Positions 1-7,182 of a stretch of DNA of 22,735 nt are shown here, piece after piece; the first letter of the stretch is position 1; every line of letters begins with the position of its first letter. The stretch is from an uncultured Erysipelotrichaceae bacterium (lineage in GTDB: Bacteria > Bacillota_I > Bacilli_A > RFN20 > CAG-826), in NCBI GenBank assembly GCA_902801805.1, contig CADCJP010000005.1:1-22735 (forward strand), read 5' to 3'. The notes beneath the pieces were generated by a model, which worked only from the letters and a program-made list of their open reading frames with translations, searched no databases and had not been told where the DNA came from. The translations under genes were made by a program, and so were the position numbers.

Positions 1-937
1 TATATAAAACATTTTGAATAACGCGTTTACCGATTGGTCTTGCACTATCAAAGATGACTTTATAAACCTTTTCGACTGTTAATTCGTTAAGGTTATTAAC
101 TTCCATGATGTAATCGAGTTTACGATAAGCTTCAAGGATGCACTTTAACATGTAAGTAACGAATTGTGTGTAATCATTTTCATTGTTACCCCAGCCTTGG
201 GAAGAAGCTTCAAAAGCATCGATATAATCAGATAAACGTTGTCTCATGATATATGGAATTGAGAAGTAATTACCAATATCATAGCCGTATCTCTTCATTA
301 AGAAGTTAAGCATTAAACGGCTAACTCTACCATTCGCATGATTGAATGGATGGATACAAATGAAATCAAGAAGGAATGCCAAAATAAGAACAAGCTTATT
401 AGTTTCTTCATTTTGACTGACCAAATTGAATTGGTAGACCAAGTTGTCAAGTAAGGAGGCGACTTCACTTGGTTCGGCAGTGACGAAGATTGTTCTCATA
501 CTTCCGTCTGGCATTCTTTCTTGAATGTAATTGATACTGTCTTTATATTGACCACCGATTTCTGGGTTGTAATCCTTATATAAATAGTAATGTAATGTGG
601 AGATGAATGAACGATCAAATGGTTGGAACTTGTAGCATTCATCAATAAGTTTTAAAGCCTTGTAATATCCAACGAATAGATATTCAGGTAAGGTTTGTGG
701 AGATTGACCTTTTTCAAAGATCGCTTTGATGCGGTCATCACCAATAAAAATGGTCCCTAATGCGTTGCTAGCTTCAGTACCACTGATAAAAGCGAGCTCT
801 GTAAGCTTTTCAACCTTTTTCATTTTGTGGGCCATTGTGGTTTTGCCTTTATATAATTCAATAGAATTAAGTAAAGAAACAATGTTAGGGTTGCTCAAAA
901 GATTGTTAACAGCACCCTGTAAATCAAACATTCTCAT
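1..937 (-). CDS. Fic family protein (3' end outside window)
   Basis: Fic enzymes transfer AMP or another nucleotide moiety onto hydroxyl side chains of target proteins. The frame gives 312 residues before leaving the window. The Fic core motif is at residues 196-207, H-P-F-N-H-A-N-G-R-V-S-R, with catalytic His196 and the NGR anion-binding turn. The acidic residue usual at the fifth motif position, which binds Mg2+, is His200. The N-terminal region around residues 52-66 (S-G-T-E-A-S-N-A-L-G-T...DDR) resembles the inhibitory-helix region of single-chain Fic proteins, but I cannot place the inhibitory Glu of (S/T)xxxE(G/N) with certainty. Residues after about 285 look like the start of a winged-helix domain, cut by the edge. 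The start at 937 has an AGGTG ribosome site at 943-947 and a TATAAT at 962-967. The family is secure; target and activity are unknown. Confidence 0.92.
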   Translation of the reverse strand, partial: MRMFDLQGAVNNLLSNPNIVSLLNSIELYKGKTTMAHKMKKVEKLTELAFISGTEASNALGTIFIGDDRIKAIFEKGQSPQTLPEYLFVGYYKALKLIDECYKFQPFDRSFISTLHYYLYKDYNPEIGGQYKDSINYIQERMPDGSMRTIFVTAEPSEVASLLDNLVYQFNLVSQNEETNKLVLILAFLLDFICIHPFNHANGRVSRLMLNFLMKRYGYDIGNYFSIPYIMRQRLSDYIDAFEASSQGWGNNENDYTQFVTYMLKCILEAYRKLDYIMEVNNLNELTVEKVYKVIFDSARPIGKRVIQNVLY

Positions 938-961
938 ATGTACACCTCGTGCAGTTTCATT

Positions 962-967
962 ATTATA
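962..967 (-). promoter_or_regulatory. -10 element of the Fic gene
   Basis: A perfect TATAAT on the minus strand, 24 bases before the start codon. A TTGCAA lies 14 bases further upstream, shorter than the usual spacing, so the -35 assignment is weak. Confidence 0.5.
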
Positions 968-1104
968 CACATGAAAAATAATTGCAACTCTATATTTTTA
1001 GCCAAAAAATACCGAGTTAAAATTTTTAATATAATTATAGGTTAACAGTCCTTGCGCACCCGCTATGCGCGCATATTTATATAATAAAGGAAAAGGAAAT
1101 CGCA

Positions 1105-1130
1105 TGAAAAAAGACCCAAAAACTGGGTCT
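1105..1130 (-). terminator. Intrinsic terminator of the 132-residue membrane protein gene
   Basis: On the minus strand AGACCC and GGGTCT pair around a 7-base loop (1112-1130) and are followed by six T. It lies 26 bases after the stop codon at 1156. Confidence 0.85.
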
Positions 1131-1155
1131 AATTTCGTAATAAGGTTAAAGGAAA

Positions 1156-1554
1156 TTATTCTTTATTTTCTTCGACTTGTTCTGGTTTATTCTTATTTTG
1201 ACCGTTAAGGACGAGACCGAAGATACCGGCAATCACATAGAATGGGTTGAAGGAAATAGCACCAAAGACAATGGCGTTGATGTATGGAGCAAGGCTACCG
1301 TAGAAGTTTTCTTCAACTTGTTTTTCTGCTTTCTTAATAACAAAGATGTTACAAAGAATTGTGGCCGCTAATAAGTGGATGCCATAACCAAAGCAAGAGG
1401 CACCATCATTAAGAAGTTTCACGCCTTCATCACCTTGGACCGCACCAACGATCATACAGATAAAGCCGATGACAAGTAAAAGAATAGAAAGAATGAAATA
1501 GACACGGTTAACAATGTTTCCATATCTAAACATTTTTGGGGTATTGTTTTTCAT
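1156..1554 (-). CDS. Small hypothetical membrane protein
   Basis: I do not recognise this family. The 132-residue product has a short basic N-terminus, hydrophobic segments at roughly residues 19-41, 52-72 and 84-116 (the last long enough for two helices), and a hydrophilic Glu/Lys/Asn-rich tail (about 117-132) that would be cytosolic or exposed. The ATG at 1554 has a GGGAG ribosome site about 10 bases upstream. It is a single-gene unit: a terminator follows, and the gene upstream runs the other way from 1627. No catalytic or binding motif is visible. It is real by ribosome site, terminator and composition, but no function can be assigned. Confidence 0.8.
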   Translation of the reverse strand: MKNNTPKMFRYGNIVNRVYFILSILLLVIGFICMIVGAVQGDEGVKLLNDGASCFGYGIHLLAATILCNIFVIKKAEKQVEENFYGSLAPYINAIVFGAISFNPFYVIAGIFGLVLNGQNKNKPEQVEENKE

Positions 1555-1608
1555 TTTTATGTTTCTCCCTTTGCTAACGCATTAAATTTATCACGTTTTA
1601 AAGGCAAG

Positions 1609-1620
1609 TGATATTATAAT
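1609..1620 (+). promoter_or_regulatory. Promoter immediately before the Mbeg1-like gene
   Basis: TATAAT at 1615-1620, or extended TGA-TATTAT at 1609-1617, ends only 6-9 bases before the ATG at 1627. No ribosome site lies between, so the transcript may be leaderless or nearly so. Confidence 0.5.
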
Positions 1621-1626
1621 TATCAT

Positions 1627-2715
1627 ATGAATATGATTGGTTACATCAAAAAGTCCGATGAGACCTTTAAAAAGTCTCCCGCAAATGTTGCGGATGCTTT
1701 ACTCATGTCTTGGGTGGCCTATTTTGACTTTAGCTATGTGAAAGACCAATTACCACTTAAACTTGATGACTTTAGATATATTAACGAATATAAGAAATTA
1801 GAACCTTATATCAGTTCATTCGTCCCTCGTTATTCAAGAAGATTCTTAAGACTTCTCTATAACTCACCAAGATTTAAAGACGCTGAACTATTAGCGAGTG
1901 AATATATCTTAGATAAAAGAAAAGATACCCAGTTCGCGGTTATCGCAGTGAAATGCGCTAACGATATTATTGTCGCCGTAAGAGGTACCGATCCATCCTA
2001 TACCGGTTGGAAAGAAGATTTCCAAATGTCTTTTAAAGATAAGATTAACTCTTATTCACATATGGATTCTTTTATTAAGCGTCTATTAAAGAAATATAGA
2101 AAAGAGAATTTAATTCTCTGTGGTCACTCTAAAGGTGGCAATATTTGTACATATTTATTAAGCCAAATTGAAGATGATTCAAGAATCAAAAAAGTCTATT
2201 CCTTTGATGGTCCTGGCTTTAGAGCGAAAGGTTTATTTAAAGGCAAGGAAGAACGATTAGAGAAGTACACAAAGTTTGTTCCTCAATCTTCTGTTGTGGG
2301 TGTCCTATTTTCTAATGAAACTGATATCAAAATTATTAAAAGTAGAAGCTTATTATTACTCCAACATAACCCATTTGAATGGGTCATTAAAAACAATGAT
2401 TTTGTCTATTTAAATAAAAGAACTATCTCTTCGAGATATTTAGAGCAATCTCTAAACTATTGGATTGAATCTTTAAATCCTAAAGACCGCGAAAGATTTA
2501 CGGAAATTATCTTTGGCGAATTAGATAATTTTAAAACACAAGATATCACCACTTTCTTTAAGACTTTATTGCTTCAAATTAGTCCCGCTTGGAAAGCATA
2601 TAGGAGTTTAGATAAAGAAGATAAAAAAGTCGTCAACCGTGTGGTTAAACGACTATTCAAATCTTTCTTAATGAAGCCTGAGCTTAAGAAACTACCACTT
2701 AACGAAAACGCTTAA
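1627..2715 (+). CDS. Mbeg1-like (DUF2974) alpha/beta-hydrolase
   Basis: A 362-residue lipase-like alpha/beta-hydrolase of the Mbeg1-like/DUF2974 family, common in Bacillota and biochemically little known. The nucleophile elbow is G-H-S-K-G-G at residues 166-171 (Ser168). The oxyanion-side segment R-G-T-D is at 119-122, and the family block F-D-G-P-G-F at 193-198. His247, in a Q-H-N-P-F segment, is the likely catalytic His. No signal peptide or membrane segment is evident, so a cytosolic enzyme acting on an ester or lipid is likely. The ATG at 1627 has no clear ribosome site and follows a -10 element by six bases; an ATG two codons on is an alternative. The stop codon shares the TTAA at 2712-2715 with that of the convergent antiporter gene, leaving no space for a separate terminator. 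Family confident; substrate unknown. Confidence 0.88.
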   Translation: MNMIGYIKKSDETFKKSPANVADALLMSWVAYFDFSYVKDQLPLKLDDFRYINEYKKLEPYISSFVPRYSRRFLRLLYNSPRFKDAELLASEYILDKRKDTQFAVIAVKCANDIIVAVRGTDPSYTGWKEDFQMSFKDKINSYSHMDSFIKRLLKKYRKENLILCGHSKGGNICTYLLSQIEDDSRIKKVYSFDGPGFRAKGLFKGKEERLEKYTKFVPQSSVVGVLFSNETDIKIIKSRSLLLLQHNPFEWVIKNNDFVYLNKRTISSRYLEQSLNYWIESLNPKDRERFTEIIFGELDNFKTQDITTFFKTLLLQISPAWKAYRSLDKEDKKVVNRVVKRLFKSFLMKPELKKLPLNENA

Positions 2716-4010
2716 AGGTTTTCTTCTGGTATTTCGTGAGCTTTCTTTAAAGCGAACTTTGCCACCATTGGGCCAAAGAGCTCGTAGACTAATGTACTAG
2801 TTAAGATAATAGCGAGAATTAAAGCGCCAGTTTTTTGCATATATGGATCACTATACTGTGAGAACAACTTATATGCAGTTGTGGACAAACCAATAGCAAC
2901 ACCCGCTTGAGGAACTAAGGCAAAGCCTAAGTACTTTTTCACTTGTGGTTCGCATCTAGTGATAGAAGCGCCAACATAAGCACCACCCCATTTACCAACA
3001 ACACGGAAGATGAGATAAGTTAAGGCAATTAATACCACCACTAAGCCATCACCATTGAAGAAAATAGTTAAGTCTAAGGATGCGCCAGATATCACAAAGA
3101 ACATCATATATACTGGTGAAGTGAATCTATCCATGACATCGAGTGTTCTACCACTTTCCTTAACAAAGTTAGTGTATATCGCACCCGCCATCATGCAGGT
3201 AAGAAGTGAACTAAGTTCAAAGCCACCAATCTTTTTGAATAAATAATAGAAGCCTAAAGCGGCAAAGACAGAGAAGATATTCCAAATAAGTCTATTGTTT
3301 CTTGATTTGAAGAAACGGTTAGCAAAGCTAATCACAAAGCCAAGCACCGCACCAACCGCTAATGAGATGGTGATTTCAAGTAATGGCTTAACAATAATCG
3401 CATAAACGGAAACAGAGCCACCCGCTAAAGCGGTAGCGATTTGGAATAAGATAGCAAATAAAATTAAAGCAGCAGCGTCATCTAAGGCTACAACTGGTAA
3501 TAAAGTATCAACTAATGGGCCATGTGCGCGATATTGCTTAATAACCATTAATGTCGCAGCAGGAGCAGTCGCACTGGCAATCGCGGATAATGTTAATGCC
3601 AATTCTAAGGAAACGTATTGTGGGAAGATGAAATGCGCTACTAATAAAGCGGCCACCACTAATAAAGAAGCGCCTAAAGCTTCTAAGACTGTAATCACTA
3701 AGACCCTTTTACCTAAAGCCTTAATTGTGCTGAATTTAAATGATGTACCAATGGAGAATGCGATAAAGCCTAAGGCCACTGATGAAACCCAACCTAATTG
3801 GTCAACAAATTTATAAACAGGGGCACCTTTGATGCCATCGAATGAGAAGTTATTAAAAAATAAACCAAATAAAAATGGTCCCATGATGATACCAGTTAAA
3901 ATATAACCAGTCACATTTGGTAATTTGATAAGACGCATTAAACGCGTTGATAATAGGGCCACTAACAAAAGAGCGGCCACATAAGCACTAATCAAATAAA
4001 TATCATTCAT
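2712..4010 (-). CDS. CPA2-type Na+/H+ (cation/proton) antiporter
   Basis: A 432-residue polytopic inner-membrane transporter exchanging Na+ or K+ for protons. About twelve hydrophobic segments fill the chain. Asp177-Asp178 in a V-A-L-D-D-A-A-A context matches the paired-Asp ion site of electrogenic CPA2 exchangers, and T-A-P at 148-150 matches the unwound helix-4 region. The chain ends about 20 residues after the last membrane segment, so the cytosolic RCK/TrkA regulatory domains present in KefB/C- and CpaA-type members are missing. The gene begins two bases after the stop of the PII-like gene (4013-4342), with only a distant AAGG inside that gene, so translation is probably coupled. This suggests the small protein supplies the regulation. 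Its stop overlaps the convergent hydrolase stop. Family confident; the transported ion is not settled by sequence. Confidence 0.92.
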   Translation of the reverse strand: MNDIYLISAYVAALLLVALLSTRLMRLIKLPNVTGYILTGIIMGPFLFGLFFNNFSFDGIKGAPVYKFVDQLGWVSSVALGFIAFSIGTSFKFSTIKALGKRVLVITVLEALGASLLVVAALLVAHFIFPQYVSLELALTLSAIASATAPAATLMVIKQYRAHGPLVDTLLPVVALDDAAALILFAILFQIATALAGGSVSVYAIIVKPLLEITISLAVGAVLGFVISFANRFFKSRNNRLIWNIFSVFAALGFYYLFKKIGGFELSSLLTCMMAGAIYTNFVKESGRTLDVMDRFTSPVYMMFFVISGASLDLTIFFNGDGLVVVLIALTYLIFRVVGKWGGAYVGASITRCEPQVKKYLGFALVPQAGVAIGLSTTAYKLFSQYSDPYMQKTGALILAIILTSTLVYELFGPMVAKFALKKAHEIPEENL

Positions 4011-4012
4011 TC

Positions 4013-4342
4013 TTAAATAGAACCTTCAAAGTCGTCGATTGCTCTAGAATACATGAAGCCTTTAATTTCTGTGAAATTCTTGGTTGTTTCGCGGATGACC
4101 TTTTTTAAATCTTCTAAACGATCATTTTCCACAATAAAGACACCTAAGATACTTTCGAAAACATCTCTTTGTTCAACGTGTCTAAGATTGATGAATGTAT
4201 GTTCGCCTGGATAATAGTCAACAGCGTGTCTTAAAGATTCACTGGTCATAACGGTCGCGTTATAACCCGCTCTTTTAATTGCTTCTAATGCACCATAAGC
4301 GCGTTCTGTAGTTTTTAACACTAGTGTTAATTCAACTTTCAT
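4013..4342 (-). CDS. Small PII-like candidate regulator of the antiporter
   Basis: A 109-residue soluble protein whose layout looks like the PII/ferredoxin-like fold: strand 1 at about residues 2-9, an amphipathic helix with E-R-A-Y-G-A-L-E-A-I around 13-25, a second strand at 28-33, a middle loop of about 35-65 where PII proteins carry the T-loop, a strand at 66-71, a helix at about 74-87 and a final strand at 91-98. PII-like proteins bind nucleotides (ATP, ADP, cAMP or c-di-AMP, depending on subfamily) and control transporters. Residues matching a particular ligand cannot be picked out by eye. ATG 4342 has an AGGAAAAG ribosome site. It is the first gene of a two-gene unit with the antiporter, two bases apart. 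The fold call is inference from pattern; ACT- or CutA-like folds are alternatives. Confidence 0.65.
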   Translation of the reverse strand: MKVELTLVLKTTERAYGALEAIKRAGYNATVMTSESLRHAVDYYPGEHTFINLRHVEQRDVFESILGVFIVENDRLEDLKKVIRETTKNFTEIKGFMYSRAIDDFEGSI

Positions 4343-4361
4343 ACTCTTTTCCTCGCTTATG

Positions 4362-4390
4362 ATTATAGATGCATTTTTTATTTTGTTAAA
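4362..4390 (-). promoter_or_regulatory. Promoter of the PII-like/antiporter operon
   Basis: On the minus strand TTTAAC (4385-4390), a 17-base spacer and TATAAT (4362-4367). The leader to the ATG at 4342 is short and contains the ribosome site. Confidence 0.6.
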
Positions 4391-4400
4391 CTTATTTAAA

Positions 4401-5204
4401 TTATTTTTTCTTGCTTCTACGCAAAGCTATTACAGGTGTGATGAACAAACCTAAGACAGCAACAGAAGAAATGCTTGTAATGATTGCACCATTACAGCCT
4501 TTGTTGTCTTTATAATAAAAGTGATTTTGGAATTGTTCTTCATCATAGGCTCTATATTCAGTCTTGAGTAGTTTCATTATCTCAACTTCATCATTATCAT
4601 TGCCTTTGATTTCTTTATAAGTTGTAAAAGTAAAGTTGTCCCATTCATTGATGACGAAATGGGCTTCTTGATTATCAGCATAGGCTTTTATAATTGCACC
4701 ATAGCAGTATCGATCTTTTCCGGTAAGGCCTAATGACATATCGACAGTATTATAGTAAAGATCATCATGATAGTTTTCATAAACAATCCATGTTATTTTC
4801 TTGCTACCAGTAACTTCTAATTCATCAGTGAACGAGGTATATGCATCGGCATATATTTCAAGGTCATCAAGACTATCAACATCATAACTAGCGGACACTA
4901 TAAAGGTGGCTTCTTGATTAGGGGCTATAACATGGTTATCGGAGAGTTTGTCTTCTAATCTATTGTCATATGCACTAAGACCATTATATGCAAAAACAAT
5001 ATTTTTGATGTATCCTTCACCAGTGTTTTTAACATTGACCTTATAGGAAGTGCCATGACCATATTTCTCACTGTTAATAGCGTATTTATCTACTAGGGTG
5101 ATTTCAAAGTCATGATAAATCGAAGTATCAACCGTTCTAGGTGGTAAAGGTTGTGTGGCTTTCGTGGTCATGATAGAGGCTAATAAGAATAATACTGGTT
5201 TCAT
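4401..5204 (-). CDS. Secreted surface protein with Gly-Cys C-terminal anchor
   Basis: Not recognised by family. The 267-residue product starts with a short signal-peptide-like segment (Lys2, hydrophobic 3-12, polar and Pro-rich after about 16). A long hydrophilic, Tyr/Asp-rich, beta-looking domain spans about 20-230. The C-terminus has three parts: K-G-C-N-G-A at 235-240, a hydrophobic helix at about 241-261 and a basic R-R-S-K-K-K end. This resembles the Cys-containing CTERM sorting signals known elsewhere (MYXO-CTERM, SYNERG-CTERM). Cys237 would sit at the outer membrane face, and one further Cys lies in the ectodomain near residue 167. Residues 45-110 (N-V-K-N-T-G-E-G...) could be an Ig-like beta-sandwich. 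ATG 5204 has a strong AGGAGG ribosome site. Monocistronic, divergent from the metal-chaperone gene. Exported and membrane-anchored is well supported; function unknown. Confidence 0.75.
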   Translation of the reverse strand: MKPVLFLLASIMTTKATQPLPPRTVDTSIYHDFEITLVDKYAINSEKYGHGTSYKVNVKNTGEGYIKNIVFAYNGLSAYDNRLEDKLSDNHVIAPNQEATFIVSASYDVDSLDDLEIYADAYTSFTDELEVTGSKKITWIVYENYHDDLYYNTVDMSLGLTGKDRYCYGAIIKAYADNQEAHFVINEWDNFTFTTYKEIKGNDNDEVEIMKLLKTEYRAYDEEQFQNHFYYKDNKGCNGAIITSISSVAVLGLFITPVIALRRSKKK

Positions 5205-5280
5205 GTTTTCACCCTCCTACACATATGACGAATCTAGCGAGATAAAACCGCTAAAAGATTTTTCTTTTTATCGTTTAACT

Positions 5281-5307
5281 ATTTATTTTTAATAAATGTG
5301 ATAAAAT
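5281..5307 (+). promoter_or_regulatory. cobW-queT promoter with inverted repeat
   Basis: An extended -10, TGA-TAAAAT (5299-5307), lies 28 bases before the ATG at 5336. Just upstream a perfect inverted repeat, ATTTATT-TTT-AATAAAT (5281-5297), occupies the spacer position and could be an operator. It does not match the Zur-box consensus I know. No good -35 is visible. Confidence 0.45.
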
Positions 5308-5335
5308 ACCCGTTGGAAAAGAGGGTTTTAATTAA

Positions 5336-6622
5336 ATGGCAAACTTCAAATCAGTCCCAATTACATTAATAACTGGATATCTCGGAAGTGGTAAGACCAC
5401 ATTAATCAATCATATTTTAAGAAACGCTAAGGGTAATAAAATGGCCGTTATCGTTAACGATATCGGTGAAGTTAATATCGACGCTGATTTAATCGAAAAC
5501 GATGGCGTTGTTTCTGGTAAGGATGATAACTTAGTCGCTTTATCAAATGGTTGCATTTGCTGCACTTTAAAGAAAGACTTAATCAACCAACTAGCGGACT
5601 TAGTTAAGCAACAAAGATTCGATCACATTCTTATCGAAGCTTCAGGTATTTGTGAGCCTGTCCCAATTGCCCAAACCATTACATATATGGAACAGGAATT
5701 TGAAAAGCAACAATTACCAAGATTCTATTATTTAGACGCGGTTATTTCTGTCACCGACGCTTTAAGACTTAGAGATGAGTTTGGATGCGGTGAAACATTA
5801 AAAGAAGCGACACGTGGTGAAGAAAACTTAGAAAACTTAGTTATTCAACAAATTGAATTCTGCGATATCGTTTTACTTAATAAAGCTTCCCTTATTAGTC
5901 AGGAAGAATTAAGAAGAGTCAAACTCGCAATTAAGGCATTACAACCAAGTGCGGAGATCATCGAATCTGATTTCTGTAAGGTTGATATCAACGAATTAAT
6001 TGATACAAACTTATTCGATTTTGAAAAGGCAAGCACATCCGCTGCCTGGATTAGAGAATTCGAAGACTGGTCCACTGATGTTGAACATCATGATGAAGAC
6101 GATGACGATGATGAGGAAGAAGAACACCATCACCATCATGACCACGACGATGACGACGAAGATGAAGATGAACATGAACATGAAGAGCATGAACATCATC
6201 ACCACCATCATCACCATCACCATGGCGTGGAAAATGAAGAAGAAGGCACAGCCTTAGAATACGATATCAATACATTCGTCTATTATCGTAGAAGAGGCTT
6301 CGATAGCGAGAAGTTTGAACACTGGGCTAAAGAAGAAGCGGGTAAGCATCACATCATTAGAGCCAAAGGTGTCTGCTACTTCAATAACGAAAAAGAAAAT
6401 ATTTATATTTATGAATCCGCAGGTCAACAAATTACCATTACCTTGTCAAGAAAATGGTATTCTGCGACATTAACTAAGAAACAATTAGAGTTCTTAAAAC
6501 AAAACGATGAAGGATACGCCCATGACTGGGATGACGAGTATCAAGATAGACTGATCAAATTAGTCTTCATCGGTCAAAATCTTGATGAAAAAGCCATCAG
6601 AAAGGAATTGGACGAAATTTAA
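5336..6622 (+). CDS. G3E GTPase metallochaperone (CobW/COG0523) with His/Asp-rich region
   Basis: COG0523 G3E GTPases insert or store metals, most often zinc, in client enzymes. The P-loop is at residues 14-22 (G-Y-L-G-S-G-K-T-T), and the metal-binding C-x-C-C motif at Cys73, Cys75, Cys76. The base-recognition segment reads N-K-A-S (182-185) instead of N-K-x-D. Between the GTPase and CobW C-terminal domains (about 303-420) is an Asp/Glu/His-rich tract, residues 250-296, with 21 His including ten in a row at 287-296, likely a zinc or nickel buffer. The 428-residue length is ordinary for a member with such an insert. ATG 5336 has an AGAGGG ribosome site. The stop TAA shares its last base with the ATG of the queT-like gene, so the pair is translationally coupled. 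Family certain; metal and client inferred only. Confidence 0.93.
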   Translation: MANFKSVPITLITGYLGSGKTTLINHILRNAKGNKMAVIVNDIGEVNIDADLIENDGVVSGKDDNLVALSNGCICCTLKKDLINQLADLVKQQRFDHILIEASGICEPVPIAQTITYMEQEFEKQQLPRFYYLDAVISVTDALRLRDEFGCGETLKEATRGEENLENLVIQQIEFCDIVLLNKASLISQEELRRVKLAIKALQPSAEIIESDFCKVDINELIDTNLFDFEKASTSAAWIREFEDWSTDVEHHDEDDDDDEEEEHHHHHDHDDDDEDEDEHEHEEHEHHHHHHHHHHGVENEEEGTALEYDINTFVYYRRRGFDSEKFEHWAKEEAGKHHIIRAKGVCYFNNEKENIYIYESAGQQITITLSRKWYSATLTKKQLEFLKQNDEGYAHDWDDEYQDRLIKLVFIGQNLDEKAIRKELDEI

Positions 6623-7182
6623 TGGAGAGATTAAGAAATTTATTAAGTGTTAAAAATATTGCATTAAATGGTATCGTTGCTTGTTTATATGCAGTTGTTA
6701 CAATTGCCTGTGGTTCATTATCATATCAATTCGCACAGTTCAGATTTTCTGAATTATTAAACTTATTAGCGTTCTTTAATCCAAGCTTCACAATTGGTTT
6801 AACATTAGGATGCTTATTAGCCAATATCTTCTCCTTATATGGCATTATTGATGTTGTCTTCGGTACATTAACCACTTTAGTGGCGTGCTTATTAATGGTT
6901 GTTTATTCCAAATTTATTAAGAACTTATTCTTCGCGGGATTAATTCCAACCTTATTAAACGCGATTGTCGTGCCATTCACAATTGTCTTAGCAACAGCGG
7001 GCACTAATGAGGCAATGCCATTAACTGTCGGTAACTACTTCATGATGTTTGGTTGGGTCTTCTTAGGTGAATTTGTCTGTATTAACGTTGTTGGTTATAT
7101 CATCTTCTTAGCGTTATCCAAAAGATATACAGGATTCTATAGAAGTATCCTTGCCACAAGAAACACTGATTATAAGTGGTAA
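6622..7182 (+). CDS. queT: QueT family queuosine-precursor transporter (ECF S component)
   Basis: A 186-residue membrane protein with five or six hydrophobic segments. It carries QueT-type blocks: Q-F-R-F-S-E-L-L-N-L-L-A-F-F-N-P after the first helix, then G-L-T-L-G-C-L-L-A-N and I-D-V-V-F-G-T-L. QueT proteins are predicted substrate-binding components of energy-coupling-factor transporters that import queuosine precursors (preQ0, preQ1 or queuine) for tRNA modification. The ECF ATPases and T component are not in this window and would be shared from elsewhere. Its ATG overlaps the cobW stop by one base (T-A-A-T-G). A terminator follows at 7229-7257. The link to a zinc GTPase is notable because early steps of queuosine synthesis use zinc enzymes. 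Family confident; substrate from family knowledge. Confidence 0.88.
   Translation: MERLRNLLSVKNIALNGIVACLYAVVTIACGSLSYQFAQFRFSELLNLLAFFNPSFTIGLTLGCLLANIFSLYGIIDVVFGTLTTLVACLLMVVYSKFIKNLFFAGLIPTLLNAIVVPFTIVLATAGTNEAMPLTVGNYFMMFGWVFLGEFVCINVVGYIIFLALSKRYTGFYRSILATRNTDYKW

Noticed and set aside
726..974. Plus-strand frame of 82 codons
   Set aside because: Antisense to the Fic gene, which has motif, ribosome site and promoter.
5205..5335. preQ1 riboswitch before cobW-queT
   Set aside because: I looked for the small preQ1 pseudoknot pattern; only a short ACCC...GGGT pairing near the ribosome site is present, not the conserved loop and A-rich tail.
6090..6225. Possible simple-sequence repeat or CRISPR-like array
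   Set aside because: The repetition is of CAT/CAC/GAT/GAC/GAA codons encoding a His/Asp/Glu tract; no regular repeat-spacer structure.
6000..6257. Met/Thr/Lys-rich frame and its minus-strand counterpart (6011-6223) rich in Met/Val/Ile
   Set aside because: Both are out-of-frame readings of the His/Asp codons of the G3E GTPase insert.
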